From positions 1 to 21,339 of the forward strand of contig CAICTM010001865.1 of assembly GCA_903772945.1 (NCBI GenBank): 21,339 bases of DNA. Direction: 5' to 3'. Under the pieces are notes generated by a model. The model saw nothing but the letters and a program-made list of their open reading frames with translations, searched no databases and was not told the origin of the DNA. Numbering within the stretch: position 1 is the stretch's first letter; every line of letters starts with the position of its first letter. Shown piece after piece: positions 1 to 9,182 of the stretch. The translations under genes were made by a program, and so were the position numbers. The stretch comes from Seminavis robusta (taxonomy: Eukaryota > Bacillariophyta > Bacillariophyceae > Naviculales > Naviculaceae).

Positions 1-349
1 CTTGGTACTATCGCTTTCCACCATTGAGCAGCGTTATTGCGTTACTACTTACCTATTTCGTACAGATTCTATCTGTTCTCTAGTTATGCCGCGTGTAAAC
101 TTTCCTTCCTGGGTGTTTCCACGGTACAAACTGTGATTTACACGATGCATGCGTTTTCTTTCGCTGCGCAAACGGTTGGTCGCGTCACGACCTGTCCGTT
201 TGTATTCCTTGACTTGGGATGCCCGCGTGCAATTTCCCACAGGCATTTCCCGTCCCCCCCCGTTTTTTTTCCAGCTGTGCTGGCTGGCTCGCCTCCAGTA
301 ACTATGGCTTGATTCTTGCTCTTTGAGCAGCAGTCGGCTGCTATTGGCT
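1..349. other. Intergenic, no gene seen
   Basis: Short open frames exist on both strands, but none has a plausible protein composition or an initiating context that stands out. A C-run followed by a T-run (about 255-270) is the only simple-sequence feature. I see nothing functional here. Confidence 0.5.
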
Positions 350-517
350 CTAAAAGCTAGTAGCACTAATTTGGTTACCCCAATTCCCTGAGTGGGATTG
401 GGGGACTATCTCTTAGCATTCACCTACCAAGGCAAATACTTGTGCAGGTGTTTTACTAGCGCATAGTTACTGTTGCCCCCACGCCCCAGCTGAGGCGGTG
501 GCAGGAATCTTCGATTC
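350..517 (+). repeat. 165-bp direct repeat, copy 1
   Basis: This block starts CTAAAAGCTAGTAGCACTAA and recurs at 708-876. Near its start is a strong inverted repeat, CCCCAATTCCC followed by GGGATTGGGG. The two copies appear to differ only by single-base insertions or deletions. No coding capacity is evident, and the family is not recognised. Confidence 0.85.
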
Positions 518-707
518 TTGAAGCCAAGACTCCAAGCCAGCAGGGCATAATTCTGCTGGAGTGACCAGTCTGGCCCGCCACCCTGTATGTGGCTGAAGGA
601 GCCAGCAATCACCAAAGCAGCCCACTGTTTTGGTTTCCTGATTGCTGGATGCCACCAACATGCTTTTGGACCATGGAATTTTGCTTTTGCCCACCCTCAC
701 CTCCCTT

Positions 708-876
708 CTAAAAGCTAGTAGCACTAATTTGGTTACCCCAATTCCCTGAGGGGATTGGGGGACTATCTCCTTAGCATTCACCTACCAAGGCAAATACTTG
801 TGCAGGTGTTTTACTAGCTGCATAGTTACTGTTGCCCCCAGCCCCAGCTGAGGCGGTGGCAGGGAATCTTCGATTC
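708..876 (+). repeat. 165-bp direct repeat, copy 2
   Basis: Second copy of the block at 350-517, offset by about 358 bp. It keeps the CCCCAATT/ATTGGGG hairpin. The copies diverge after GAATCTTCGATTC. The 190 bp between the copies is unrelated. It could be a segmental duplication or the ends of a small unrecognised element; no terminal inverted repeats or target duplications were found. Confidence 0.85.
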
Positions 877-2588
877 ATGCTGTCGATCTACCGTATCGGT
901 ACCGTATTGGACTCTGAGTACCGGTATGTAGATGTCTACTGGTAGTTGAATCGAATCTCAATTCCTGGTTTAGTGGCCATGGGAACCGAGCTTGAGTGCA
1001 TACCCAAAGCCCCATCACTCGAGAAGGATATCCCACATCATCCAAGGTCGTGCCAAAGAAGGATTGAATGATTCGATTGAATCAACCAATCAATCAGTCC
1101 TGCAATTCCCACGTGCTACAAAGATGCACGATTATAAAGTTTTGGACGGAAGAAGTTACTTTGGTTAGAGGGGGCTATGGTAAGGATGGGTTTCAGAGAA
1201 GGAGGGCAGGATACAAAAGTGCGAGGAGAACAACTGAGTGAGCAGATCAGCAGCAAAACCAAAGAAGGAAAGGGTGGCGAGGGAGGAGGGCAGAGAGGAT
1301 CATCAAAGGACAACTAGGACTAGCCAAAGAGATCAAGAGCCCCAACCCCTAGCTAGAGATCTTGATAGCAGCAACGCGAGACCCTCAAAGGCACATTGTA
1401 GCTGTTCAAGGGAGGCCAATGCTCAACAGAGCAGAAACATACCTGTAGGAGCGAACGAACCACAAAGTACGACTCGGACCACTTGCGAGACCCCGAAATC
1501 TCATCTGTTGTACAGTACGGTACACATCGTACCGTACCGGTACAGGCCGGCTTGCATTCACGAGCACAGCAAAATCAGCCTGTACACCTTTAAAAAAAGC
1601 TATTTTCCCTTGCTTTAATTTAAAAGACTTCGGTACCGGTACCAGTACGTACTACATGTATTAATAGTACGGGATAAAACGTTCGGATTGAATTGGCCAA
1701 AATCCCCCCATCAAGATGATGATGTTTCCTGCTCTTTCCTCTTTACAACGGCTACTCCTTTTGAAGAAGTCGCCGCCATGCATGACAGACTCATCTTGTT
1801 TGATTAGGCCGGAAACAGCGACAGCGAGCTTCTTCCGTTCCAGGTCAGATCGATACTTCTTTCGGTCGAGGATGATGGAATGATGACAGCTTCAAGGATC
1901 CTCTTGCACGGAGCGACCTCTACTGTAACAGTTAGTTAGACTACGGTAGTTGTTCCTCGACAATACTACGGAACCGTAGCATTGTTGATCTACAGTAAAA
2001 GAGGATGCGTGGATTATCCATGCAGACGACCCTATTAGGAAAGAGCAGTACGTGAAAAAAAACTAGCTACCAGGTAGTCTAGTAGACTGACTATGCTAGC
2101 TAGCTGTGCCAGAAACCAACAACCACATTCTTTTGAACCCCATGTTTAATAAAAAAGGAACCCCGATTCCATAATGTACCAGCCAACCTTGAGGCGGGCA
2201 GGCAGACCAACAGACAGGCATGGCTTGATCCAGCACGGAAGAAAATGCGATAGACTATGATAGCTGGTAGCACAAAACGCGCGCGCAAGAAGGAAAAACT
2301 ACAATAGCTAGTAGAGGAACGATGGATGGATGAATGGATTGAATCGAATCGAATCGATTCTGCTGGCAAAGGTCCCGCCAATGCAAACCTCGAGGTCGCT
2401 CTTCCTCATTTATTTGCAATTGAGTTACTTAGTTTGTACCGTACCGGTATGCTGTACCGTATGTCAAAAAGTATCGTTTGGTTGGGATCGATCGAGCCAG
2501 TGCGTGCAGGTTCGGTTGGACAGGACGCCTCACTGTTTGGGTCCATGCATGCACTTATTTATTTGTCACTAACTAAAAGCATTTTTTA
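877..2588. other. Intergenic, microrepeat-rich
   Basis: No convincing gene on either strand. The region is dotted with palindromic GTACCG/CGGTAC runs (about 890-930, 1510-1545, 1630-1650, 2435-2462) and with GAATC/TCGAA repeats (about 940, 1070, 2338-2360). A foldback lies at 1917-2004. The 126-residue open frame at 1238-1618 starts at GTG, is low in hydrophobics, and its C-terminal part is encoded by the GTACCG microrepeat, so I do not call it. Confidence 0.5.
1917..2004. repeat. Nested foldback (inverted repeat), 88 bp
   Basis: The outer arms CCTCTACTGTA (1917-1927) and TACAGTAAAAGAGG (1991-2004) pair over 11 bp with a 3-nt AAA bulge. Inside, CTACGGT (1941-1947) pairs with ACCGTAG (1973-1979), and TTGT (1950-1953) pairs with ACAA (1960-1963) around a TCCTCG loop. 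It could be a small structured RNA or a foldback element remnant. No promoter for it was recognised. Confidence 0.4.
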
Positions 2589-3911
2589 TTAATACAACAA
2601 GGTCTGATTATCCCTGGCTTCCCAATAATTGGGACAATGGTCAATCAATTTGTGGGCGTGAATGACATCGCAATCTTTGCCTCCGACGTGTCCAATGCCA
2701 GTGGGACGGGTCTTGTATACATTGGGGAGGAACGCCAATGCGGGCGGTTGTTGGTTGAACAAGTGTCGAAATCCCGACGTGAAATGCAATTCGGCATGAA
2801 ACTTGGTGGTCCGTTGACGTTTGTATTCGGCCATCATGGCCTTGTAGTCAATGGCAGATGGTCGAAAGGCGTAAAAATCCGTGTGCAAATAGAGGCCACT
2901 GCCTTCGGTATCCCATCTCACAAAGACGCCCTTTACGTCAGGAGTTCGCAATTGTTGCAATAACCAGGCATCCCGTCGAATCATGACATCCGGGTTAAGT
3001 CGAACGATCCAATCGTAATCGGAAAACCAATTGCGGGGGGTCGTTTCCAAATCCGGCGAAGAAGGATCGACCAAAAAGGGATCGACCATGGCACGGAGAG
3101 CACCTTGTTGTTTTTGCATATTCTTGTCATTGGAGAGTTTGGATTCGTCGACAAGTGGATTGATGACTTCTTTGTAGCGGTGGAAAATAACATTACGGAA
3201 TCCCAATGATTGAAACACCAAGTCATGATCATACGACGACGTGTAGACAATGAGATCGACATTTTGGAAGATGTCTAATCGAGCCATGGCAGCGGGCCAA
3301 CATTTGATGAGATATTCCAAATGCTGATGACTGACGTGGGTGGTCATGTACACGGCAATGTTGAGTCCGTCAGCTCTTGTAGCTTGTGGAGTGGGCATAC
3401 TAGTACTAGTAGCAATACTACTAGTACCAGTACTGGTAGATTGCAGTGTTTTTCCAGAGGTAGAAGAAGAAGAAGTGGCTGATGCTTCAATTTCCATGTG
3501 TTCCATGACTTGATCCAGAGTATCTCTGACATCCCCCACTGACACCATGGTAGTACTTCCCGTTTCTTCTTCCACTTGATCCAACAGACTCAAAAGTGTC
3601 TCCTTCATCAGTTGGACCGTGTACACATCCAAACTACTAGTAGTAGTAGATGTAGCACTACTACTACTAGATGTAGACGCCAATTTTCGTCTTGTTCGTC
3701 GTTGGGCTTGGGACAAGATTTCCTTGGTGGATCTTTTGCTAGTACTGATACTGGTACTAGAACCAGTGGTAGTAGACGATAGATACCCGCCCATATAAGA
3801 GAGTTCCTTTTGAATACTCGCCAAGACCAAACCACTCAAAAACAAAAAGCTCAAACTTTTCACATTCCATCGGCTACCTCCTCCAACATCCTCCATCGTC
3901 TCCTTATTCAT
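2589..3911 (-). CDS. Type II membrane, glycosyltransferase-like protein
   Basis: This reads as an intact 440-residue protein if started at the ATG at 3911, which I prefer because a signal anchor follows at once. The open frame extends up to an ATG at 4151, but the extra 80 residues look like translated 5' leader. The order is: short cytoplasmic tail; one membrane helix at about residues 15-33 (KSLSFLFLSGLVLASI); a Ser/Thr-rich stem to about 180; then a compact globular domain to the end. The globular domain holds DYDWIVRLNPDVMIRRD at about 298-313, resembling the acidic sugar-nucleotide region of Golgi glycosyltransferases, and ends with a His- and Cys-containing segment. The topology suits Golgi glycan synthesis; donor and acceptor are unknown. 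The stop codon runs into TAATAAAAAATG, possibly serving as a poly(A) signal. The exact family is uncertain; the coding call is firm. Confidence 0.8.
   Translation of the reverse strand: MNKETMEDVGGGSRWNVKSLSFLFLSGLVLASIQKELSYMGGYLSSTTTGSSTSISTSKRSTKEILSQAQRRTRRKLASTSSSSSATSTTTSSLDVYTVQLMKETLLSLLDQVEEETGSTTMVSVGDVRDTLDQVMEHMEIEASATSSSSTSGKTLQSTSTGTSSIATSTSMPTPQATRADGLNIAVYMTTHVSHQHLEYLIKCWPAAMARLDIFQNVDLIVYTSSYDHDLVFQSLGFRNVIFHRYKEVINPLVDESKLSNDKNMQKQQGALRAMVDPFLVDPSSPDLETTPRNWFSDYDWIVRLNPDVMIRRDAWLLQQLRTPDVKGVFVRWDTEGSGLYLHTDFYAFRPSAIDYKAMMAEYKRQRTTKFHAELHFTSGFRHLFNQQPPALAFLPNVYKTRPTGIGHVGGKDCDVIHAHKLIDHCPNYWEARDNQTLLY
3395..3780 (-). repeat. CTA/TAG trinucleotide clusters in the stem-coding region
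   Basis: Three clusters of CTA/TAG-type repeats (about 3395-3440, 3640-3675 and 3735-3780) encode the Ser/Thr runs of the glycosyltransferase-like protein's stem. The reading frame stays open through all of them. Stem regions tolerate length change, so this is a likely site of allelic variation. Confidence 0.6.
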
Positions 3912-5238
3912 CTTTCTTTGCACACTCCTTCTTCTTCTTCCTCTTTCTGGACGATGCCGTACGGTATGGTATGGAGAGACAGACAAAGTGCCGTAGCTTG
4001 GGGTAGAGATGGAGATATGGAGATGCTTGGAAAGGAGTGAGTGCTGAATTGTGGCTCTTGGAGTGAGCGAAAAATGTCTCCAAACGGTCTCCAAAGCCGC
4101 TCTATGACGCACGCTTGCTCTTTCATAACCAGACAGTGGAGCTGTAAACACATCAATGGATCATGGCAACGCTGCCTAGCTTTCCAAGGATCTGCAGGTC
4201 AACAGATAGATGTGCGAGGAAGAAGATACTATGGGATAGCACAAGGAATGGCTGGTTTTAACTTGGTTGCTTGCTTGCGTGCCATGTTGATTCATTCATG
4301 GTTGCTAATATATTTCCAGTGGGAGCTGTTGTCTTCAGGAAACATTGCAGATCCCCACAGGAAGCCAGTTTCAAGACCACAACAAACGCACAAAAGGGGG
4401 GCTATCATTGGTTTCACCTGTGCTCTCCGAGGATGATGCAACAGTTTGGCATTGGCATCTCTACTTGGGGCCTATTGGCAACACCCACCAAGGCCAAGAG
4501 GCACGAGATGCTATATGATTACATTGATGGCCAGGTCTTTTGGCGCTTTTTCAGCTGGCGAAAATCAGGCTTCCAAAGATTCCATTTCGTTTTCAGATGG
4601 ATTTGCTCCTGTCGATCCTCACTCTCAGCAGCCAGCACTCAATCTGCAGGCACTGTCGAATCGAATCTGGCAGAGGATTGGGTGGTATTGCATGAGAGGC
4701 TGGAGCACACATCATCGTGCACATCCCAAGCATCAACGGGTTGGTTGCACGTTCGTTGTTTCCAGTTGTTTTGGAATCGAATCGAATCGAATCGCTCGAT
4801 GCATCGAGGTACCGTAGTTGAATGGGCGACCCCCAAGGATTCCCCTACTGCTGGTTCTACACCAACCAAGCTGGGGACCTTGCTTCTGTTGTCGGGGACG
4901 CACTGGATAAGGCCGTAGCGACGAGTACTGTAGCTTTAGCATGTAATCCACGAGAGTCTGTGGGTACAGTGCGGCACCAGACAAGTGTGCATTCTCATCA
5001 TTGCGATAGGGGACAAGACGTCCAATAGTCGGTACAGAATGGGTGGAGACGGGTGTTCCGTGGCATTGTACCGTACCAGGACGTTTCGACATTCATTCAT
5101 CTATCTATCCATCCATCGTTGCTCTGCCATCCAATGGGCATGCTCGGATGCACGTCATGGCTTGTCCTAGATTGAAAAGATTCCTAGTACCTAGAGTGCT
5201 GGAAGTAAAAATGCAAATATCTGGCCAGCAAACTTATT
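3912..5238. other. Intergenic, no convincing gene
   Basis: Left part is the leader/promoter side of the glycosyltransferase-like gene. Overlapping plus-strand frames between about 4041 and 5028 are open for 100-215 codons, but no frame dominates, no domain is recognised, and translated GAATCG repeats (4778-4800) interrupt them. GTACCG-type runs occur at about 4808 and 5067. An unrecognised small gene cannot be excluded. Confidence 0.45.
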
Positions 5239-7075
5239 TTAAAAGATGGCCGCCAGGTTTGGCTGCCACCATGGTTGTTTGTCACGAACTTGGTGAATGG
5301 GTACAGTACAGTACCGTACCCTACGTAATGACTTTGATCGAGTGCATAGATCAACTTGTTGACACTTTTGAGTTTCTTCTTGGAATACATGTACTTGGAA
5401 CTTGGAAAAAGGTGGCCTGGCTGATTCATCGCCGTTTGGAGCCACATGGTGTTTCCGTGTCTTCTTTTTATTCTTCGCCATCCGATTCGATTCATCCGTC
5501 TTTTCACGTCCAATCTGCTCCTGGAGACGACGATTCTCCTTTTCTAGTAGCTCATTCAGCGTTAGGAGACAATCGTGACATTGCAATGGCGGCGAGGGCT
5601 TTACTCACCGCCATTGGTGTCCGTCGCGGCCGTGCGAGATTCATCGAACTGTGGAGTGCGAGATTGCCGAGGCTGCGTCCCTTGAGTTGCTTGTGGTTGG
5701 ACCATCCCTTGATTCGTAAGATACTCAACAATTTTGTCCACGCTGTTGAGTGCTCTGTTGGTGGATGCCGCATTTTGTTTGATGGCTTCCACCACAATTA
5801 GTTCCGCGTCGATCTTCGTGATTTCCTTGATTTCTTTCAAAGCAGATACTAGTACCAATACATTTTGAGTAGCTTGTTCTCCCAGGGGAGAGGGCGCTGC
5901 TTGAAAATGTGGTTGTACCGGTACCTGGTGGTGTTGCATAGGGCTTGCTCGTCCCCAAGAACTAGAAAGGCCAACAATCTCCTTCACAGCATTGGCCGTG
6001 TTCTTGGACATGTTCTGGTAAATGTTCTCGATGTTCTGGCCTAGGGCCTGTACGACCTTGGCTAGTTCCCCTAGGGCATTGGCTTGTTCCCCTAGGGCAT
6101 CGACTTCGCGATTCTGCATGGCACTGATTTCTTGCATGGCAACTACCGATGGAGAGGGCGCTGCTTGGAAATGTGGTTGTAGCTGGTGGTGGCGCAAAGG
6201 GTTTGCCTGTCCCCAAGAACGATGTACAGAACCACAATTGTGCAAAGGCGGTGCTCTGTGACGCGATCCGGGTCCCGGTGCCGCTGCACCTATAGAAGAA
6301 CAAAACGAAGACGAAGAAGCGCGTGTTAGGAGACTCTTGTGGCAGTGCAACGGTGCAGAGAGCGCTCTAGTACTCACCGCCATTGGAGACACCACCGCCA
6401 CCACCGCCCATTTGCTCGGTCGCGTGATCAACGGCGCGATTCGCGTTGTTGTGCCGAGGGGGGCGCCCGGCACCCTCGAGGCCCACGCCCTGGAGCTCCG
6501 TGGCGAACTGTCCTGGCATCCTCAAGTTCGGGATACCTTGCCCTTGGTGGCCACGATCTTGGAGCCCCGTCGCCATGCCCGGCAGCATGCTGGGCTGTTG
6601 TGGCACGGGCTGTCGTGGCAACGCGGCATGATTGGGATTCACATTCTGGTCGCGAGCCCCTTCCGGTGTTTCCACCCTCTGTTGCGTAGAAAAGAAAGCG
6701 TTGCGTGCTTTGCCTAGACTACCCCACCACATCTTCTGCTCATCATTGAGCTTGGAGATGAATTTGAAGAGAGCAGAATTGGGATCCAACGAGTCTTGCT
6801 CCTTGCCAATGTACTCATCGGCCAGACCATTGAAGTAAGCTTGGGGACTCGTGTTGATGCTGGGATCAAAGTCGGTGCTGAGATCCGCTGCAAAAGTGTT
6901 CTTCAGCGCAGTGAAGTCTGACTTTCTTTCTTCGGCGTTCATCTTGAATGTCGTCAACTGCTGGAGAGGATGAAAAAAAACCAAAGGAAAGAACTGCTCC
7001 GAACCCCCTCTTTCAAATAACAATCCCTTCGGGATTGCCCTCGGTCGCCTTCTCCTTCTGCTGCTCATCATCCAT
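5239..7075 (-). CDS. Probable four-exon gene, unknown coiled-coil protein
   Basis: No family recognised. The proposed exons are 7075-7022 (starting MDDEQQKEKATEGNPEGI), about 6960-6378, 6289-5609 and 5543-5239, giving roughly 540 residues. Introns 2 and 3 have perfect GTGAGT donors, and joining at their AG acceptors keeps one frame throughout. Intron 1 has a weaker GTTATT donor; the alternative is a start at the in-frame ATG at about 6930 (MNAEERKSDF). Exon 2 encodes a helical N-terminal part, then a Pro/Gln/Gly-rich linker. Exon 3 has an imperfect repeat (SWGQANPLRHHQ / SWGRASPMQHHQ, each followed by QPHFQAAPSP) flanking helices rich in Asn, Gln and Ala. Exon 4 begins as a coiled coil (EKENRRLQEQIGREKTDE) followed by a basic KNKKKTRK stretch that could be a nuclear signal. 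The last 50 residues are partly microrepeat-encoded and may be wrong. It may be a host gene or a retroelement gene. Confidence 0.55.
5544..5608 (-). other. Intron sharing donor sequence with the previous one
   Basis: The 16 nt CCAATGGCGGTGAGTA at the donor are identical to those at 6377, and CTCCTAAC also recurs. The proposed acceptor is CTACTAG, giving a 65-nt intron and continuing into the coiled-coil exon in frame. The acceptor choice is less certain than the donor. Confidence 0.5.
6290..6377 (-). other. Intron with perfect GTGAGT donor
   Basis: The exon ends AATGGCG, followed by GTGAGTACTAG. The 88-nt intron contains CTCCTAAC, a plausible branch site, then a pyrimidine-rich tract and CTATAG. 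Splicing joins a phase-1 exon end to GTGCAGCGG and keeps the downstream frame open for 227 codons, whereas unspliced reading stops after two codons. Confidence 0.65.
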
Positions 7076-7669
7076 GGTCAAGTGGTTGGTTGTTGGCTAT
7101 CTCTCAGTCCGGATGGACTGGGGGAGAGCCTCACAACGCTTGAGCTGAGCATGACCCAGAAGGAGATCTGAAGTCAAGGTCAGGATTGAAACCTGAACCT
7201 GGACTGAAAAGCTTCTTCTGACCACCACACAAAGCACCACACAAGTGGAGTGACCCCTGAAGGCGAAGGATGCCATGAGGAGAGGAGATGGTGATGGAAG
7301 AGATGGGAGAAGAAGAGGGAAGAAAAGTGGGGAGGAAATGTCGAGTTGGGCCGGTAGTGGATGGAGCAGGAAAGATGCTGGGATTGCTCGATGATTTAAG
7401 GAAATCGTGGGAGTGATTGGCGTATCGTGGGGAATCGATTTTTTGTCGGAGTGAATGACACAGAGAGGGTCAACCGTGGAATCTGTCACGATTGTGGAGT
7501 GGTGGAGTCAAAGAGAAGCACTCGATAAAAGGTCACAAATTTGGTGAATGTCAAGGTAAGTAGGTAGAGAGTCGAATTTGTTTTTGGACTGTTTTGATTC
7601 TCACTGATTATGTTTATTGTTTCCAAAATTGGTTTAGGTGGAAGAGAAAGTGTGTCGAAGTATACAACA
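7076..7669. promoter_or_regulatory. Spacer between divergent genes, possible bidirectional promoter
   Basis: It separates the minus-strand gene ending at 7075 from the plus-strand gene starting at 7670. The middle is strongly purine-biased on the plus strand (about 7255-7340). A small hairpin lies at about 7106-7125 (CAGTCC ggat GGACTG). No TATA box or known motif can be assigned with confidence. The right end holds a probable 5'-leader intron. Confidence 0.35.
7556..7637 (+). other. Probable 5'-leader intron of the plus-strand gene
   Basis: CAAG precedes GTAAGT at 7556; a CTGAT branch-like site and a T-rich stretch lead to GGTTTAG at 7637. The 82-nt intron removes an upstream ATG at 7610 and makes the ATG at 7670 the first in the message. 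Its presence indicates a nuclear gene transcribed rightward. Confidence 0.55.
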
Positions 7670-8401
7670 ATGGCTGGTTCGGACAATGAAGGTGGGGAAG
7701 GAGGATCTCCCCGAGGACGATCGGGTAAGGAGAGAGCAACCGATGTGCTTGCTCGAACTCAGAAGTTTGTGATCCTGTCGACGGCTCAGGGGTGTGATGT
7801 GTCGGAACAGGAGATTGAGGTGTGGACGCCGAAGTTTATGAGCGAGATGAATCCGGAGGTGATGGCTGGGATGGAGGAGGCCAATCGGTTGCGAGCGGTG
7901 TTTGGTGGTGGTGCTCCGATGATGACGCCGGAAGGGATGTGGTCGGACCACTTGGAGGCGGCGGATTCGGGGTTGGCCCCCGGAGTTTGGCAGGTGATGG
8001 CTCGCAACAATTTTTGGTGAGGAGTGGTGGAGGACGGGCCATTGACGCCATGGGACACCTTCCGTCCTAATGTGATGGGCATGGTGGCGGAGGATCTGCG
8101 CGAGGCTATGGCCGCGCATAACCATGATGCCAACATGAAGCGCTTTATCAAGATTCGGAAGAAGGATGCAGCGCAGGAGGTTGCGGTGGCTGTGGTGACG
8201 CAGGGCTTGGCTGATGTGACTGCTGGACGAGTGGAGGGTGGTCGTATTTTCGATCAGATGAAGGCGGCGTATGGTGAACGCAAACGAGAGCGTGATGACG
8301 CTATCATGGAGCATGCGGTGCGTATTCGGTCTGGCGAGGAAGTTTGGGCGAGTGACAGCGAGGGAGCAGCGGAGCCATGGGACACTGCTGTGTTGCCCTG
8401 A
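7670..8401 (+). pseudogene. Unrecognised ORF interrupted by in-frame TGA
   Basis: Starts MAGSDNEGGEGGSPRGRSG at 7670. The frame is open for 116 codons to a TGA at 8018-8020 directly after a TGG codon, then continues in the same frame to TGA at 8399-8401 (MGMVAEDLREAM, KRFIKIRKKDAAQEV, then a charged helix). The composition on both sides of the stop is alike, acidic and Ala/Gly/Met-rich, so I read one gene of about 243 codons with a nonsense mutation. GTGAGG overlaps the stop, but no acceptor gives a sensible intron. No domain recognised. It lies divergent to the coiled-coil gene and upstream of the KOW-like ORF in the same frame register; all may belong to the neighbouring DIRS-type element or to an older host locus. 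Confidence 0.5.
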
Positions 8402-8620
8402 ATGGTGGCTGTGGGCGCTGCGCTGAATGGAAGTGTGGCGTCCGGCGAAGCTGATATGGGAGAATATAGCTGCGTGGGCGTGGTCGATGAAGAAGGTATC
8501 GGGACCCTGCGGTTACTCGCGATGGGAGGCATTGCGAAGAGAGCTTATTCAATTGGAAAGAAAAAGAGGTGTGAAGACCATTGCGGCGATGTATTGATGC
8601 CGGTACAGGAATTGGCATGA
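8402..8620 (+). pseudogene. Possible continuation of the interrupted ORF
   Basis: The same frame stays open for another 72 codons after the TGA at 8399-8401, beginning with ATG (MVAVGAALNGSVASGEADMG) and ending at TGA 8618-8620. Other frames are also open in part here, so the reading is weak. From 8621 to 8815 every frame is interrupted and no gene is supported. Confidence 0.25.
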
Positions 8621-8815
8621 TGTTGGCGATTCCGAGTGGAATGGCTGGCTGGAAAGAAAACATTCGTGGATAGTGACGTAGCTTATAACCCGTATTAGGG
8701 GTCGCGCGTTAATATCCAGAAATGTAGATATGCCGGCTTGTTTTGTATAAGCCTGATCAATCTGGCGAAGGATCGCTGGAACTTGCGAGCATGAGTGGTG
8801 TCATAACTTTGGACT

Positions 8816-9115
8816 ATGACGCGGTCAGAAGATGATTTACAAGATTTGTGCCGGCTGATGCGGGCGATGCTAGTGCAAGTGGAATTGGTGTTGGAACAGG
8901 TAGATGGAGCCGATGATGTGACTGGGACCACTGCATCATGTGAAAGTGGTGATCGGATGGAGAACGAAAGTGATGACGAGAGTGAGCTTCGGGTAGGAAG
9001 TCGCGTGGAAGTGATAGTGGCTGACCAGTATGAAGGGAGAACTGGGAGGGTGACAAAGCGTCGAGGAACCACGCAGTGGTATGTGCGATTGGATCGCAGA
9101 GGTGGAGAGTTATGA
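8816..9115 (+). CDS. Small ORF with KOW-like C-terminal domain
   Basis: It encodes 99 residues. The N-terminal half is an acidic helix (DDLQDLCRLMRAMLVQ and following); residues about 59-95 (VGSRVEVIVADQYEGRTGRV, then WYVRLD) fit the pattern of a KOW-type or SH3-like barrel, where a Gly-rich turn follows two beta strands. KOW folds bind RNA or ribosomal/transcription partners, but the assignment rests on pattern only. It is in the same frame register as 7670-8620 and may be the 3' end of the same broken gene. It ends 67 bp from, and converges with, the tyrosine recombinase stop at 9183. Confidence 0.4.
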   Translation: MTRSEDDLQDLCRLMRAMLVQVELVLEQVDGADDVTGTTASCESGDRMENESDDESELRVGSRVEVIVADQYEGRTGRVTKRRGTTQWYVRLDRRGGEL

Positions 9116-9182
9116 GGACCGAAAGTGTACAAGTGTGAGAGTAGTTTGAAGCTATTGAAGTAGCTGGAGAGTGAAAAAAAAT

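Noticed and set aside
350..876. The two 165-bp repeats as LTRs of a very small element
   Set aside because: No TG/CA termini, no target duplication and no primer site were found.
1238..1618. Plus-strand open frame of 126 codons
   Set aside because: GTG start, low hydrophobic content, and the end is encoded by the GTACCG microrepeat.
4271..4918. Plus-strand open frame of 215 codons
   Set aside because: Overlapping frames are equally open, composition is Ser/Trp/Phe-rich without a domain, and translated GAATCG repeats occur inside it.
5043..5801. Long plus-strand open frame (252 codons)
   Set aside because: It lies antisense to the spliced minus-strand exons, has no domain, and its early part is encoded by GTACCG and ATCC repeats; the minus strand has perfect splice donors and a coiled coil.
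7017..7040. CAATCCC-TTC-GGGATTG hairpin as a terminator or regulatory site
   Set aside because: It lies within the probable first coding exon of the minus-strand gene (NPEGI codons) and has no T-run; a nuclear gene would not use it as a terminator.
7634..8314. Minus-strand open frame of 226 codons antisense to the plus-strand gene
   Set aside because: His/Ser/Arg/Leu-rich composition typical of an antisense shadow; the plus strand has a leader intron and a better amino acid balance.
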